Shown: piece after piece, positions 1 through 6,566 of the stretch
Numbering within the stretch: the first letter of the stretch is position 1
How the letters are laid out: every line of letters begins with the position of its first letter
Assembly (NCBI GenBank): GCA_015486145.1
Contig: WFSH01000017.1
Span: forward strand, 1-10,309
Reading direction: 5' to 3'
Length of the DNA stretch: 10,309 nt
From: Mesoaciditogaceae bacterium
Lineage (GTDB): Bacteria > Thermotogota > Thermotogae > Mesoaciditogales > Mesoaciditogaceae
Program-made: the position numbers and the translations under genes
Notes under the pieces: model-generated
Seen by the model: only the letters and a program-made list of their open reading frames with translations
Database searches by the model: none
What the model was told of the DNA's origin: nothing

Positions 1-197
1 GCGGTTTCAAAGGCCACCCTTGTTCTAAGAGAAGGTTTCTCAAATATCATTCCAAGCGTTTTCCCATGCAGCACTTCATGAGTTTCACCAACGTAAAGTT
101 CGTCTTTCAACCTCAAAGATGTTTCGATAAGTTGAATTAATTCTTCGATACTGAGATCATCAATGCTCACTATACTTCTTCCCTTGAGATCTATCAT
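1..197 (-). CDS. argF: Ornithine carbamoyltransferase, N-terminal part (3' end outside window)
   Basis: The first 65 codons are present; the gene runs off the left edge. The product transfers the carbamoyl group of carbamoyl phosphate to ornithine to form citrulline in cytoplasmic arginine synthesis. The visible part begins MIDLKGRS and carries the carbamoyl-phosphate loop FEKPSLRTR at residues 52-60, inside the context HGKTLGMIFEKPS that is typical of ornithine rather than aspartate carbamoyltransferases. The usual STRTR is SLRTR here, a variant known in some ArgF proteins. The ATG at 197-195 is preceded by a long purine-rich Shine-Dalgarno (GGAGGGAGGA), which fixes the start. It lies 30 bases after the ackA stop with no clear promoter or terminator between, so cotranscription with fba and ackA is likely. 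A related transcarbamylase, such as an acetylornithine or knotted type, cannot be excluded without the ornithine-binding C-terminal half. Confidence 0.82.
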   Translation of the reverse strand, partial: MIDLKGRSIVSIDDLSIEELIQLIETSLRLKDELYVGETHEVLHGKTLGMIFEKPSLRTRVAFET

Positions 198-227
198 TGC
201 ACTTCCTCCCTCCAAAATTCGAGAATT

Positions 228-1439
228 TCAAATGGTGGTTTTCATGCTCTCGACTATTTTTCTCGTATCACGGGCTATCACCAATTCTTCGTTGGTGGGT
301 ACGACCAAAACTTTCACTTTAGATTCATCCGTCGTGATGAACGCTTCCTTTCCATAAACATCGTTTCGTTTGTCATCGATCTTCAACCCCAAAAATTCAA
401 GATATGAACAAACGTCTTTCCTAGTGTACGGGGAATTCTCTCCAACACCTGCCGTAAACACGATGGCATCCACACCGTTCATTGCGGCTGCATAAGCTCC
501 CACATACTTTGCAATACGATAATCGTACATTTCAAGAGCCACTTTTGCAAGCTCGTTTCCATTCTCCGCCGCCTCTTCAATGTCACGCATATCGCTGCTG
601 AATTCGTTTGTAATGCCATAGACTCCACTCTTTTTGTTGAGAATATCGTTGATTTCTTTCGCTGAAAGATGCTCTTTTTCCTGAAGAAAACTCACGATCG
701 CCGGATCCATGTCTCCACACCTCGTACCCATGATGAGCCCTTCAAGAGGTGTAAAACCCATGGAAGTGTCAACACTTTTTCCATATTTAACGGCAGCAAT
801 TGAAGCCCCATTACCTATATGACAGGTTACTATTTTTAAATCCTCTATGGGTTTACCGAGCATTTCCGCGGCCCGTCTCGAAACGTAAAAATGAGAAGTG
901 CCATGAAAACCATAACGTCTGATCTTGTACTTGGTGTAATATTTCATTGGAATTGCATAGTAATAAGCCTTCTTTGGCAAACTCTGATGAAAAGCCGTAT
1001 CAAAAACACCGACGTGAGGAACGTTTGGGAGGAGTTCTTTGGCTGCCACTATTCCCATAATATTCGGAGGATTGTGCAAAGGTGCGAGTTCTACGTTGTC
1101 TTCAAGCGCTTTCATCACTTTTTCTTCGATCAAAACGGATCCGGAAAAAGTTTCACCACCGTGAACAACCCGGTGGCCCACGGCATCAATTTCATCCATA
1201 GACTTAATAACGCCCTTTTCAGCATCTGTCAAGGTGTTCAAGACGATTTTCAAAGCCATTTTGTGATCGTTTACAGGTGTCTCGTATGTATAACGTTTTG
1301 CACCGACCTTATGCACAAGCCTCGAACCGTTCAATTTTATTCTTTCAACTATTCCGCTGCACAAAACACTCTCATCTTCCATGTCAAAGAGCTGGTATTT
1401 CAACGAAGAACTTCCGGAATTTATGACCAGTACTTTCAA
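228..1439 (-). CDS. ackA: Acetate kinase
   Basis: This encodes a complete 403-residue acetate kinase, the usual family length. It interconverts acetyl phosphate plus ADP with acetate plus ATP, the ATP-yielding last step of fermentation to acetate. The N-terminal phosphate-binding start MKVLVINSGSSSLKYQLF is intact. Residues matching known catalytic positions can be placed: N7, R90 (GHRVVHGG), D147 (VFDTAFH), H179 (YGFHGTSH), R240 (MGTRCGDMDP) and E384 (PTNEEL). The C-terminal ATP-site glycine motif FTAGVGENS is at about 328-336. The start codon is TTG at 1439-1437; no ATG gives this conserved N-terminus, and a GGAGGTG Shine-Dalgarno sits 6 bases upstream. The gene follows fba by 14 bases and precedes argF by 30. 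No phosphotransacetylase gene is next to it. Butyrate kinase is a less likely alternative given the length and motifs. Confidence 0.96.
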   Translation of the reverse strand: MKVLVINSGSSSLKYQLFDMEDESVLCSGIVERIKLNGSRLVHKVGAKRYTYETPVNDHKMALKIVLNTLTDAEKGVIKSMDEIDAVGHRVVHGGETFSGSVLIEEKVMKALEDNVELAPLHNPPNIMGIVAAKELLPNVPHVGVFDTAFHQSLPKKAYYYAIPMKYYTKYKIRRYGFHGTSHFYVSRRAAEMLGKPIEDLKIVTCHIGNGASIAAVKYGKSVDTSMGFTPLEGLIMGTRCGDMDPAIVSFLQEKEHLSAKEINDILNKKSGVYGITNEFSSDMRDIEEAAENGNELAKVALEMYDYRIAKYVGAYAAAMNGVDAIVFTAGVGENSPYTRKDVCSYLEFLGLKIDDKRNDVYGKEAFITTDESKVKVLVVPTNEELVIARDTRKIVESMKTTI

Positions 1440-1445
1440 TTATCA

Positions 1446-1452
1446 CACCTCC
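1446..1452 (-). promoter_or_regulatory. Strong Shine-Dalgarno that decides the TTG start of ackA
   Basis: GGAGGTG on the minus strand lies 6 bases before the TTG at 1439 and begins one base after the fba stop codon (TAA, 1456-1454). This near-perfect match to the anti-Shine-Dalgarno probably compensates for the weak start codon. The placement suggests that ribosomes ending fba help initiation on ackA. Confidence 0.8.
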
Positions 1453-1453
1453 A

Positions 1454-2398
1454 TTAACACTGTCCGGCTGAGCCGAGAACATCTATTCTCTCCATCACGA
1501 CTTCTTTAATGGCCTTCATCGCAGGCTTAAAAAGTTTTCTTGGATCTATTTGTGAAGCATCATCATGAAGAGCTTTTCTGAGTTCCGCAAGAAACGCCAC
1601 ACGTAAATCCGTATCGGTGTTAACTTTGTTTATACCGTATTTAACCGCTTCTTTTAAAACATCGTAAGGTACACCCTTTGCCCCCTTTATTTTAGCCCCA
1701 TAGTTGTTGGCTTCTTCGACAAACCTCGGAAGCACGGTGGAAGCTCCATGCAAAACTAAAGGCATACCCGTGAACTCCTTTACCTTTTTAAGTCTCTCAA
1801 AATCAAGCTTTGCTTCTCCTTTAAATTTAAAAGCTCCGTGGCTTGTACCAATGGCCGGAGCCAAAAAATCTACACCTGTTCTTTCGACAAAATTCTTTGC
1901 CTGATTCGGATCGACCAAGGTGGCATCCCTTTCCGAAACTGACACGTTATCTTCTATCCCGACGAGTTTTCCCAACTCCGCTTCCACAGAAATGCCGGCA
2001 GCGTGCGCGATCTTAACTACCTCCGATGTGATTTTGACATTTTCTTCAAAAGGTTTAGCCGAGGCATCGATCATGACAGATGAGTATCCCGCTTGAACAG
2101 CAGCAACAACGTGCTCAACATCGTGACCATGATCGAGATGAAGCGCCACGGTAATCGGCAAATCTTGGGCAAATTCTTTCACCATTTCCGCAAAAAGCCT
2201 TGCGCCCCGCCTGAAGTCACCATCACCGGCATAAGACATGGCACCTTCACTCGTTTCAATTATAACAGGAGAACTTTTCTCAACAGCACCATCTATTATG
2301 GCTTGCAAGAATTCTAAATTGTTAATGTTGAAAGCTCCAACACCGTAATACCCTTCATTGGCTTTATCAAGTATCTCTTTCGTGTTTTTCACATACAT
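1454..2398 (-). CDS. fba: Class II fructose-1,6-bisphosphate aldolase
   Basis: This encodes a complete 314-residue zinc-dependent aldolase, which reversibly splits fructose-1,6-bisphosphate into dihydroxyacetone phosphate and glyceraldehyde-3-phosphate in cytoplasmic glycolysis and gluconeogenesis. Family motifs appear in order: GAFNINN (21-27); HLDHG (87-91), with catalytic D89 and zinc ligand H90; VEAELGKLVG (138-147), with zinc-site E141; GTSHGAF (184-190), with H187; LVLHGAST (214-221), with zinc ligand H217; and NTDTDLR (260-266) for phosphate binding. The short length and NTDTDLR fit the bacterial class IIB type. The reading frame stays open 12 codons further upstream, but the ATG at 2398 gives the conserved MYVKNTKEIL start and follows GGGAGG (2413-2408) at a suitable distance. 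It is the first gene after the extended -10 promoter at 2425-2433 and is followed by ackA after 14 bases. Confidence 0.96.
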   Translation of the reverse strand: MYVKNTKEILDKANEGYYGVGAFNINNLEFLQAIIDGAVEKSSPVIIETSEGAMSYAGDGDFRRGARLFAEMVKEFAQDLPITVALHLDHGHDVEHVVAAVQAGYSSVMIDASAKPFEENVKITSEVVKIAHAAGISVEAELGKLVGIEDNVSVSERDATLVDPNQAKNFVERTGVDFLAPAIGTSHGAFKFKGEAKLDFERLKKVKEFTGMPLVLHGASTVLPRFVEEANNYGAKIKGAKGVPYDVLKEAVKYGINKVNTDTDLRVAFLAELRKALHDDASQIDPRKLFKPAMKAIKEVVMERIDVLGSAGQC

Positions 2399-2424
2399 TA
2401 TAACGAGCCTCCCTTCATATGTAA

Positions 2425-2433
2425 AGTATATCA
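2425..2433 (-). promoter_or_regulatory. Predicted extended -10 promoter of fba-ackA-argF
   Basis: On the minus strand TGATATACT joins a TGn extension to a good -10 box (TATACT). Transcription would begin near 2418, leaving a leader of about 20 bases that holds the fba Shine-Dalgarno. There is no convincing -35; CTGACT is 19 bases upstream of the -10. The 143-base gap between the radical SAM gene and fba shows no clear terminator, so read-through from the upstream operon is possible. Confidence 0.55.
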
Positions 2434-2541
2434 CGAGCGATTCGAGAAGAGTCAGATTTTACAAAAATTTCATTGAAGTGCACTCATTATGCAATTTGGA
2501 AAAGCCAGAAACTCACAACATAAATGAAGTCCACACCATTT

Positions 2542-3357
2542 TTACAACACGCAACATTCATCTGACCACTCGATCAGATAATTCTCTCTTTTCAACCTTT
2601 CGATCACGTGAGATGAAGGCTGAGTGATGGTGTTGAAATCACTATCGATAGCGGCAAACCCTATCTCGTCTCGAAGCTTTCCTCTTGGATACATGCATCC
2701 CAAGATCAATTCACAACTCAACTTTTTTCTGGCATATTTAAAAATTTTTCTTATATCATTTATAGATGGGGGAGAACATTTTTCAAATGCGGTGTGAAGA
2801 GTGGGAATAAACACAATAAACACTATCTTTTCATGCCTGTAGTGAGAAAGAATGTCTATGGCTTTGTATTCGTGACCGATTTTTCCACAATTTAGTCCTA
2901 TGGTTATGTGAGGATAGACATTCTTTGTATAGCGTCTCAGAATCTCAAACGTTCTCACATAATCTCCAACTTTTTTCTTCAAGTTGTAAACGTAATGAAT
3001 GGTTTCGTCATCACCAACAAAATCGAACGAGATGGCATCCGCAATTTTAGAAATCTCTATTGCTTCTTTTTCATCCACAAGCCCGACGTGAAAATTCAAC
3101 TTGTACCCTTTACTTTTGAGAGATTTAATCTCGTCAATGCGATTTAAAATCGGAACTTTTCCCTCTAAAGTGGAACCACCACTTACAAGAAGGCTCTTAG
3201 TTCCGGCTGGGATGACACCTTCTTCGAACACTTTTGAGAGTGGCATCATGTGCTCAAGATAATGACCTCCACAATGTTTGCAATTCAAAGCACATGCCCT
3301 TCCAGTAACACTTACTGGAAGGGTGAGTTTTGTAAAAGCGAGTTTGATTTTCTTCAT
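2542..3357 (-). CDS. Radical SAM protein, biotin-synthase-like family of unknown function
   Basis: This is a 271-residue iron-sulfur enzyme candidate. The radical SAM cluster motif is C22-x3-C26-x2-C29 (GRACALNCKHCGGHYL), and VSGGST at 58-63 fits the SAM-binding GGE-like strand. The spacing and the CxLNCKHCGGxYL context resemble the uncharacterised 'biotin synthetase homolog' group (COG1856) common in archaea and anaerobic thermophiles, rather than true BioB. Further cysteines lie at 157, 194, 215 and 221 (LGCMYPRG), and a CC pair ends the protein (268-269); some may bind another cluster or act as sulfur ligands. The ATG at 3357 shares its A with the galT stop (TGATG), so translation is probably coupled to galT; no strong Shine-Dalgarno is visible, and an adjacent GTG at 3360 is a possible alternative. 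A perfect 12-bp inverted repeat lies in codons 12-21. The substrate is unknown. Confidence 0.85.
   Translation of the reverse strand: MKKIKLAFTKLTLPVSVTGRACALNCKHCGGHYLEHMMPLSKVFEEGVIPAGTKSLLVSGGSTLEGKVPILNRIDEIKSLKSKGYKLNFHVGLVDEKEAIEISKIADAISFDFVGDDETIHYVYNLKKKVGDYVRTFEILRRYTKNVYPHITIGLNCGKIGHEYKAIDILSHYRHEKIVFIVFIPTLHTAFEKCSPPSINDIRKIFKYARKKLSCELILGCMYPRGKLRDEIGFAAIDSDFNTITQPSSHVIERLKRENYLIEWSDECCVL
3297..3323 (-). repeat. Perfect 12-bp inverted repeat (hairpin) inside the radical SAM coding sequence
   Basis: Positions 3297-3308 and 3312-3323 are exact reverse complements separated by 3 bases. In the mRNA this gives a 12-bp stem with a GTG loop, starting 34 bases after the first base of the start codon. 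Left arm on the minus strand: CCCTTCCAGTAA. No U-tract follows, so it is not an ordinary intrinsic terminator. It lies 34 bases beyond the galT stop and could protect the upstream mRNA from 3' decay or slow early translation of the radical SAM gene. Confidence 0.85.
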
Positions 3358-4370
3358 CACTGAGAAGCTTTTGAAATATCCACTTCTCTGAGATATTTTG
3401 CGGCATCTTCCGGCGGAGTAGGATTTATGTAAAATCCAGAACCCCACTCAAATCCCGCGAGTTTGGTAAGTCGGGGAACGATCTCCACATGCCAATGGTA
3501 ATAATCTCTCCCTTCCCCCGAAGGCATTCCAGTGTGTATCATGAAATTGTAAGGGGGATCTTCCAACGAGATTCTCATCCGAAGGAGAACATTTTTCAGA
3601 ATATTTGCAAAAGTTTTGACATTTTCCTCACTGATTTGACCAAAATCGTACTGGTGAGTTTTGGGAAGTACCCAAGTTTCAAACGGAGCACGTGAGGCAT
3701 AGGGCTCTATGGCTATAAAATTTTCATTCTCTTCGACGATACGGGTGTTTTCCATTTTTTCCTCTTGGATTATGTCACAATATATACAACGTTCTCTGAA
3801 TTTGTAGTACTCTTTTGAGCCATCTATCTCCTCGATAACACGACTTGGCACGGTGGGAGTGGCGATTATCTGGGAGTGAGAATGCTCGAGTGAAGCTCCC
3901 GCATCGGCACCGTAATTTTTGAAGATCAAGGCGTACTTGATCCCCGGTCTCTTTAAAAGAGCGTTGTACCTTTCACGGTAAGCCCATATGACCTCTTCCA
4001 CCTGTTTGTAATCCAAGGTTGCAAGGGTGGCATTGTGATTTGGCGTTTCTATCACGATCTCGTGAGCCCCAAAGCCAACCATGGAATCGTATATCCCGTG
4101 TCCAATCTTTTTCAATTCCAATTTGGGATCCAAAGCTGGAAATTTGTTTGGAACAACACGTATCCACCAACCCGGTGAGTTGGGTTGTGTGTTGGCCGGC
4201 CTAAACGCCATGACCTCAGGCGGAGTGGTTGACTCGTTTCCCGGATCAAACGGACAAAATTTGCTTACTTTCTCCAATTTGGGTCTAGAAAAGTCATGCG
4301 GTCTCTTGGCACGCTCCGTGGAAATTATCACCCAGCTCTTCACAATCGGATCTTTTCTCAATTCTGGCAT
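3357..4370 (-). CDS. galT: GalT-family nucleotidylyltransferase (galactose-1-phosphate uridylyltransferase or ADP-glucose phosphorylase type)
   Basis: This is a 337-residue protein of the HIT-superfamily GalT group, about family length. These enzymes move a nucleotidyl group between sugar phosphates through a nucleotidyl-histidine. The catalytic motif HSHSQ (163-167) gives H165 as nucleophile and H163 as probable metal ligand; H112 (PNHNATL) matches another ligand. The N-terminal CxxC of the classical zinc site reads C39-P-F-D42, so the second cysteine is an aspartate. A second site is suggested by C195-x2-C198, H239 and H292/H294 (YYHWHVEIVPR), as in the two-zinc plant ADP-glucose phosphorylase. 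GAGGTGA precedes the ATG at 4370 and overlaps the glgA stop (10-base gap). No galK or galE is nearby, and the glgA neighbour favours a role with glucose-1-phosphate and ADP- or UDP-glucose. The family is certain; the exact substrate is not. Confidence 0.88.
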   Translation of the reverse strand: MPELRKDPIVKSWVIISTERAKRPHDFSRPKLEKVSKFCPFDPGNESTTPPEVMAFRPANTQPNSPGWWIRVVPNKFPALDPKLELKKIGHGIYDSMVGFGAHEIVIETPNHNATLATLDYKQVEEVIWAYRERYNALLKRPGIKYALIFKNYGADAGASLEHSHSQIIATPTVPSRVIEEIDGSKEYYKFRERCIYCDIIQEEKMENTRIVEENENFIAIEPYASRAPFETWVLPKTHQYDFGQISEENVKTFANILKNVLLRMRISLEDPPYNFMIHTGMPSGEGRDYYHWHVEIVPRLTKLAGFEWGSGFYINPTPPEDAAKYLREVDISKASQ

Positions 4371-4380
4371 TCATCTCACC

Positions 4381-5823
4381 TCAACGATTTCTCACTGCGA
4401 GATCGTAAATCTTCAAATACTCATCTGCGGATCTTTCCCATGAAAGATCGGTGGTCATCGCGTTGTAAATGAGTTTTCTCATGTCTTCAGGTTTGTGATA
4501 ATGGTAAAGCGCTCTCAAGATCGCGTATCCGAGATACGCAGGATCGTAATTTTTAAAGCCGAAACCATTTCCCTTGTTACCGTCAAATTCCACCACGGTA
4601 TCTGCCAAGCCACCGGTGTATCTGACTATTGGCACAGTACCATAGCGAAGACTGTACATTTGACCAAGGCCACATGGTTCATATCTCGAAGGCATTAAAA
4701 AGAAATCCGCACCCGCGTATATTCTTTGCGCCAACGTAATATCGAAACCGATTTTAACACCCACTTTTCCGGGAAATTCCTTGGCGAGTTCAGAAAATGA
4801 TCTTTCATATTTTGAATCTCCAGTTCCGAGAAGCACAAATTGTGCCTCACATCCCATCACATATCGCATGATCTCGTTGACGAGATCCAATCCCTTTTGA
4901 TCGACAAGTCTACTCACAAGTCCGATCAAAGCCACATCTCGGTTAACTTTAAGTCCCATTTCTTTCTGAAGTTCTTCCTTATCCTTCCATTTCCCTTCTA
5001 AATCATCTACAGAATAATGATACGTGATCCTTTTATCAGAAGCCGGATCGTTCTCTTCATAATCAATGCCGTTCAGTATACCGTAAAGCACGTCACTTTT
5101 CGATTGAAGAACTCCGTCCAGCTTTTCCCCGTATTCCGATGTTTTTATCTCTTCGGCATACGTGGGACTTACGGTGCTAACGATGTTTGAAAACAAAATA
5201 CCGCCTTTCATAAAATTTATCTGTCCATAAAACTCTATTCCGTCAACGTTGAACACATATCCTGGCAGCTTTGCAAAATTCAGATAAGCCTTGTCAAATA
5301 TTCCCTGATATCCGAGATTGTGAATCGTGTAAAGTGTCGCTGTTCCGGAGAATGTCGGATCACTTTGATAAATCGTTTTCAAATACACAGGCAACAATCC
5401 CGTTTGCCAATCATTCGCATGAATGACATCAAAATGCGCATTCATCTTTTTAATGGATTCCAAAACGCCTTTGGTGAAGAAAATAGCTTGTTCTGCCCCA
5501 TCTGGAGCCCCGTAAACATCTTCAGAGGAAAAGTAACGGTCGTTGGCAACGAGATACACCGGTATATCCGTACCAGGAAGATTAGTTTTATACAAACTGG
5601 CCTTCTCATTTGTTTCAAGATCCAGCCCAAACTCACCAAACACGTTTTCAACTGAGAGCCCAAGCTTTTCCGCGTTTTCTTTGACTTTCTTGTGAAAGGG
5701 CATAAACACGGAAACATCCACACCTTTTTTCTTTAGAGCCTTCGGCAAAGCACCAGCCACATCTGCAAGGCCGCCAACTTTTGCCAACGGATAAACTTCA
5801 AAGGAAACTATCGCAACTTTCAT
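4381..5823 (-). CDS. glgA: Glycogen synthase (ADP-glucose-dependent starch/glycogen synthase, GT5)
   Basis: This encodes a complete 480-residue family GT5 enzyme, which adds glucose from a nucleotide sugar (normally ADP-glucose) to the non-reducing end of an alpha-1,4-glucan in the cytoplasm. The N-terminal domain opens MKVAIVSFEVYPLAKVGGLADV, where K15-x-G17-G18 is the family's nucleotide-sugar motif (KVGGL, not the KTGGL of E. coli). HANDWQTGL (135-143) carries catalytic-site H135, YTIHNLGYQG follows at about 165, and the C-terminal GT-B domain holds SRLVDQKGL and RYEPCGLGQMYSLRYG (380-395), with E382 and C384, then YTGGLADTV. The ATG at 5823 follows AAGGAGG by 7 bases, and that Shine-Dalgarno overlaps the end of the CBS-ACT gene (13-base gap). 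It is the second gene of the four-gene operon. No glgC, glgB or glgP lies in the window, so the ADP-glucose source must be elsewhere. Confidence 0.96.
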   Translation of the reverse strand: MKVAIVSFEVYPLAKVGGLADVAGALPKALKKKGVDVSVFMPFHKKVKENAEKLGLSVENVFGEFGLDLETNEKASLYKTNLPGTDIPVYLVANDRYFSSEDVYGAPDGAEQAIFFTKGVLESIKKMNAHFDVIHANDWQTGLLPVYLKTIYQSDPTFSGTATLYTIHNLGYQGIFDKAYLNFAKLPGYVFNVDGIEFYGQINFMKGGILFSNIVSTVSPTYAEEIKTSEYGEKLDGVLQSKSDVLYGILNGIDYEENDPASDKRITYHYSVDDLEGKWKDKEELQKEMGLKVNRDVALIGLVSRLVDQKGLDLVNEIMRYVMGCEAQFVLLGTGDSKYERSFSELAKEFPGKVGVKIGFDITLAQRIYAGADFFLMPSRYEPCGLGQMYSLRYGTVPIVRYTGGLADTVVEFDGNKGNGFGFKNYDPAYLGYAILRALYHYHKPEDMRKLIYNAMTTDLSWERSADEYLKIYDLAVRNR

Positions 5824-5836
5824 GACAAATCCTCCT

Positions 5837-6439
5837 TCAAATCTCTTCTTCTTTGATTATGGATCTGTAAGAAACGTTGTTCAAATCGAGAATCTTAGAA
5901 AGATCTTTCACATTCTTTCCGTGAACACGCAGTATTGCAACCCGCTTTCCCACTTCTTTTGCCGGATGGATCAAAACAGAAAGAATGTTCATGGAGTGAG
6001 CGTAAAGTACGTCGATCACTCTTTTTAATTCACCTGGTGTATCTTTGAGCTCTATCTCCAACCTTATCCCACCTTCACCAAATCCAGCCATTTGGGTGAA
6101 AGCATCCAATATCTGAAAGAGCGTGAGAACCCCAACGATCTTTCCATCTTCCAAAACGGGAAGTCTTTCCATGTCAGATTCCAAAAAGAAAACCGCTGCT
6201 TCGTCAAGCGTATCCTGGGCATCAAGCGTGTAAACAACATTTTCAACGTAATCGGAAACAGGTTGAGAATCGTCAATTCCAAGTATTTCTCCTGCCTTCA
6301 CAATTCCAACAAATTTATCTCCATCACACACCATTCCACAGCTCGATCTATCATTTTTAAGTATTTCTTTAACCTTTCCCACGTTTAAGCCCACTGGTAT
6401 TTTTTCGAAATCTTTTTCCATCCAATTACCAACCTGCAT
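5837..6439 (-). CDS. CBS-domain pair plus ACT-domain protein, probable ligand sensor
   Basis: This 200-residue protein has two CBS motifs (about 1-55 and 62-118; the second shows VLEDGKIVGVLTLFQILDAF) and a C-terminal ACT domain (about 125-200; LEIELKDTPGELKRVIDVL, then NILSVLI). CBS pairs usually bind adenosyl nucleotides such as AMP, ATP or SAM; ACT domains bind amino acids or other small ligands. There is no DNA-binding, kinase or membrane segment, so it probably acts through a partner protein. The layout resembles the structurally solved, functionally unassigned Thermotoga maritima TM0892 (from memory). I chose the ATG at 6439, which follows AAGGGAG by 8 bases and starts MQVGNWMEKDF; an ATG at 6460 would lie almost at the predicted transcription start with no room for a ribosome site. 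As first gene before glgA it could report energy charge to glycogen metabolism, which is inference. Confidence 0.88.
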   Translation of the reverse strand: MQVGNWMEKDFEKIPVGLNVGKVKEILKNDRSSCGMVCDGDKFVGIVKAGEILGIDDSQPVSDYVENVVYTLDAQDTLDEAAVFFLESDMERLPVLEDGKIVGVLTLFQILDAFTQMAGFGEGGIRLEIELKDTPGELKRVIDVLYAHSMNILSVLIHPAKEVGKRVAILRVHGKNVKDLSKILDLNNVSYRSIIKEEEI

Positions 6440-6469
6440 CACTATCGCTCCCTTCCGCATTCATTAAAG

Positions 6470-6497
6470 ATCATACACCAAGTACGTTCAAAAACAA
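6470..6497 (-). promoter_or_regulatory. Predicted promoter of the CBS-ACT/glgA/galT/radical SAM operon
   Basis: On the minus strand the -10 box TATGAT (6475-6470) lies 16 bases after a weak -35 TTGTTT (6497-6492). Transcription would start near 6463, just ahead of the Shine-Dalgarno that serves the ATG at 6439. The 127 bases between the thiP stop and that ATG hold nothing else I can name. A 4-bp ACGA/TCGT hairpin right after thiP is too weak to call a terminator. Confidence 0.5.
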
Positions 6498-6566
6498 AAT
6501 ACAGTGCGAACGGTGGAGCTAATTTAAGATTTAGTGAGATATATGATGGTAAACGAGATTAATCGT

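Noticed and set aside
215..228. AAATTC/GAATTT palindrome between ackA and argF, considered as a terminator or operator
   Set aside because: The spacer is only 2 bases and the arms are AT-rich, so no stable hairpin forms; no U-tract follows, and it overlaps the end of ackA.
891..1457. 188-codon plus-strand open frame opposite ackA
   Set aside because: It is antisense to a well-conserved gene, its translation has no recognisable motif, and no ribosome site or promoter supports it. The same holds for the other plus-strand frames in the window.
2474..2486. Near-palindrome around AGTGCACT upstream of fba, a possible operator
   Set aside because: Only the central 8 bases are perfectly symmetric, the flanks do not match, and it lies about 45 bases upstream of the -10. 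Short palindromes of this kind are common by chance.
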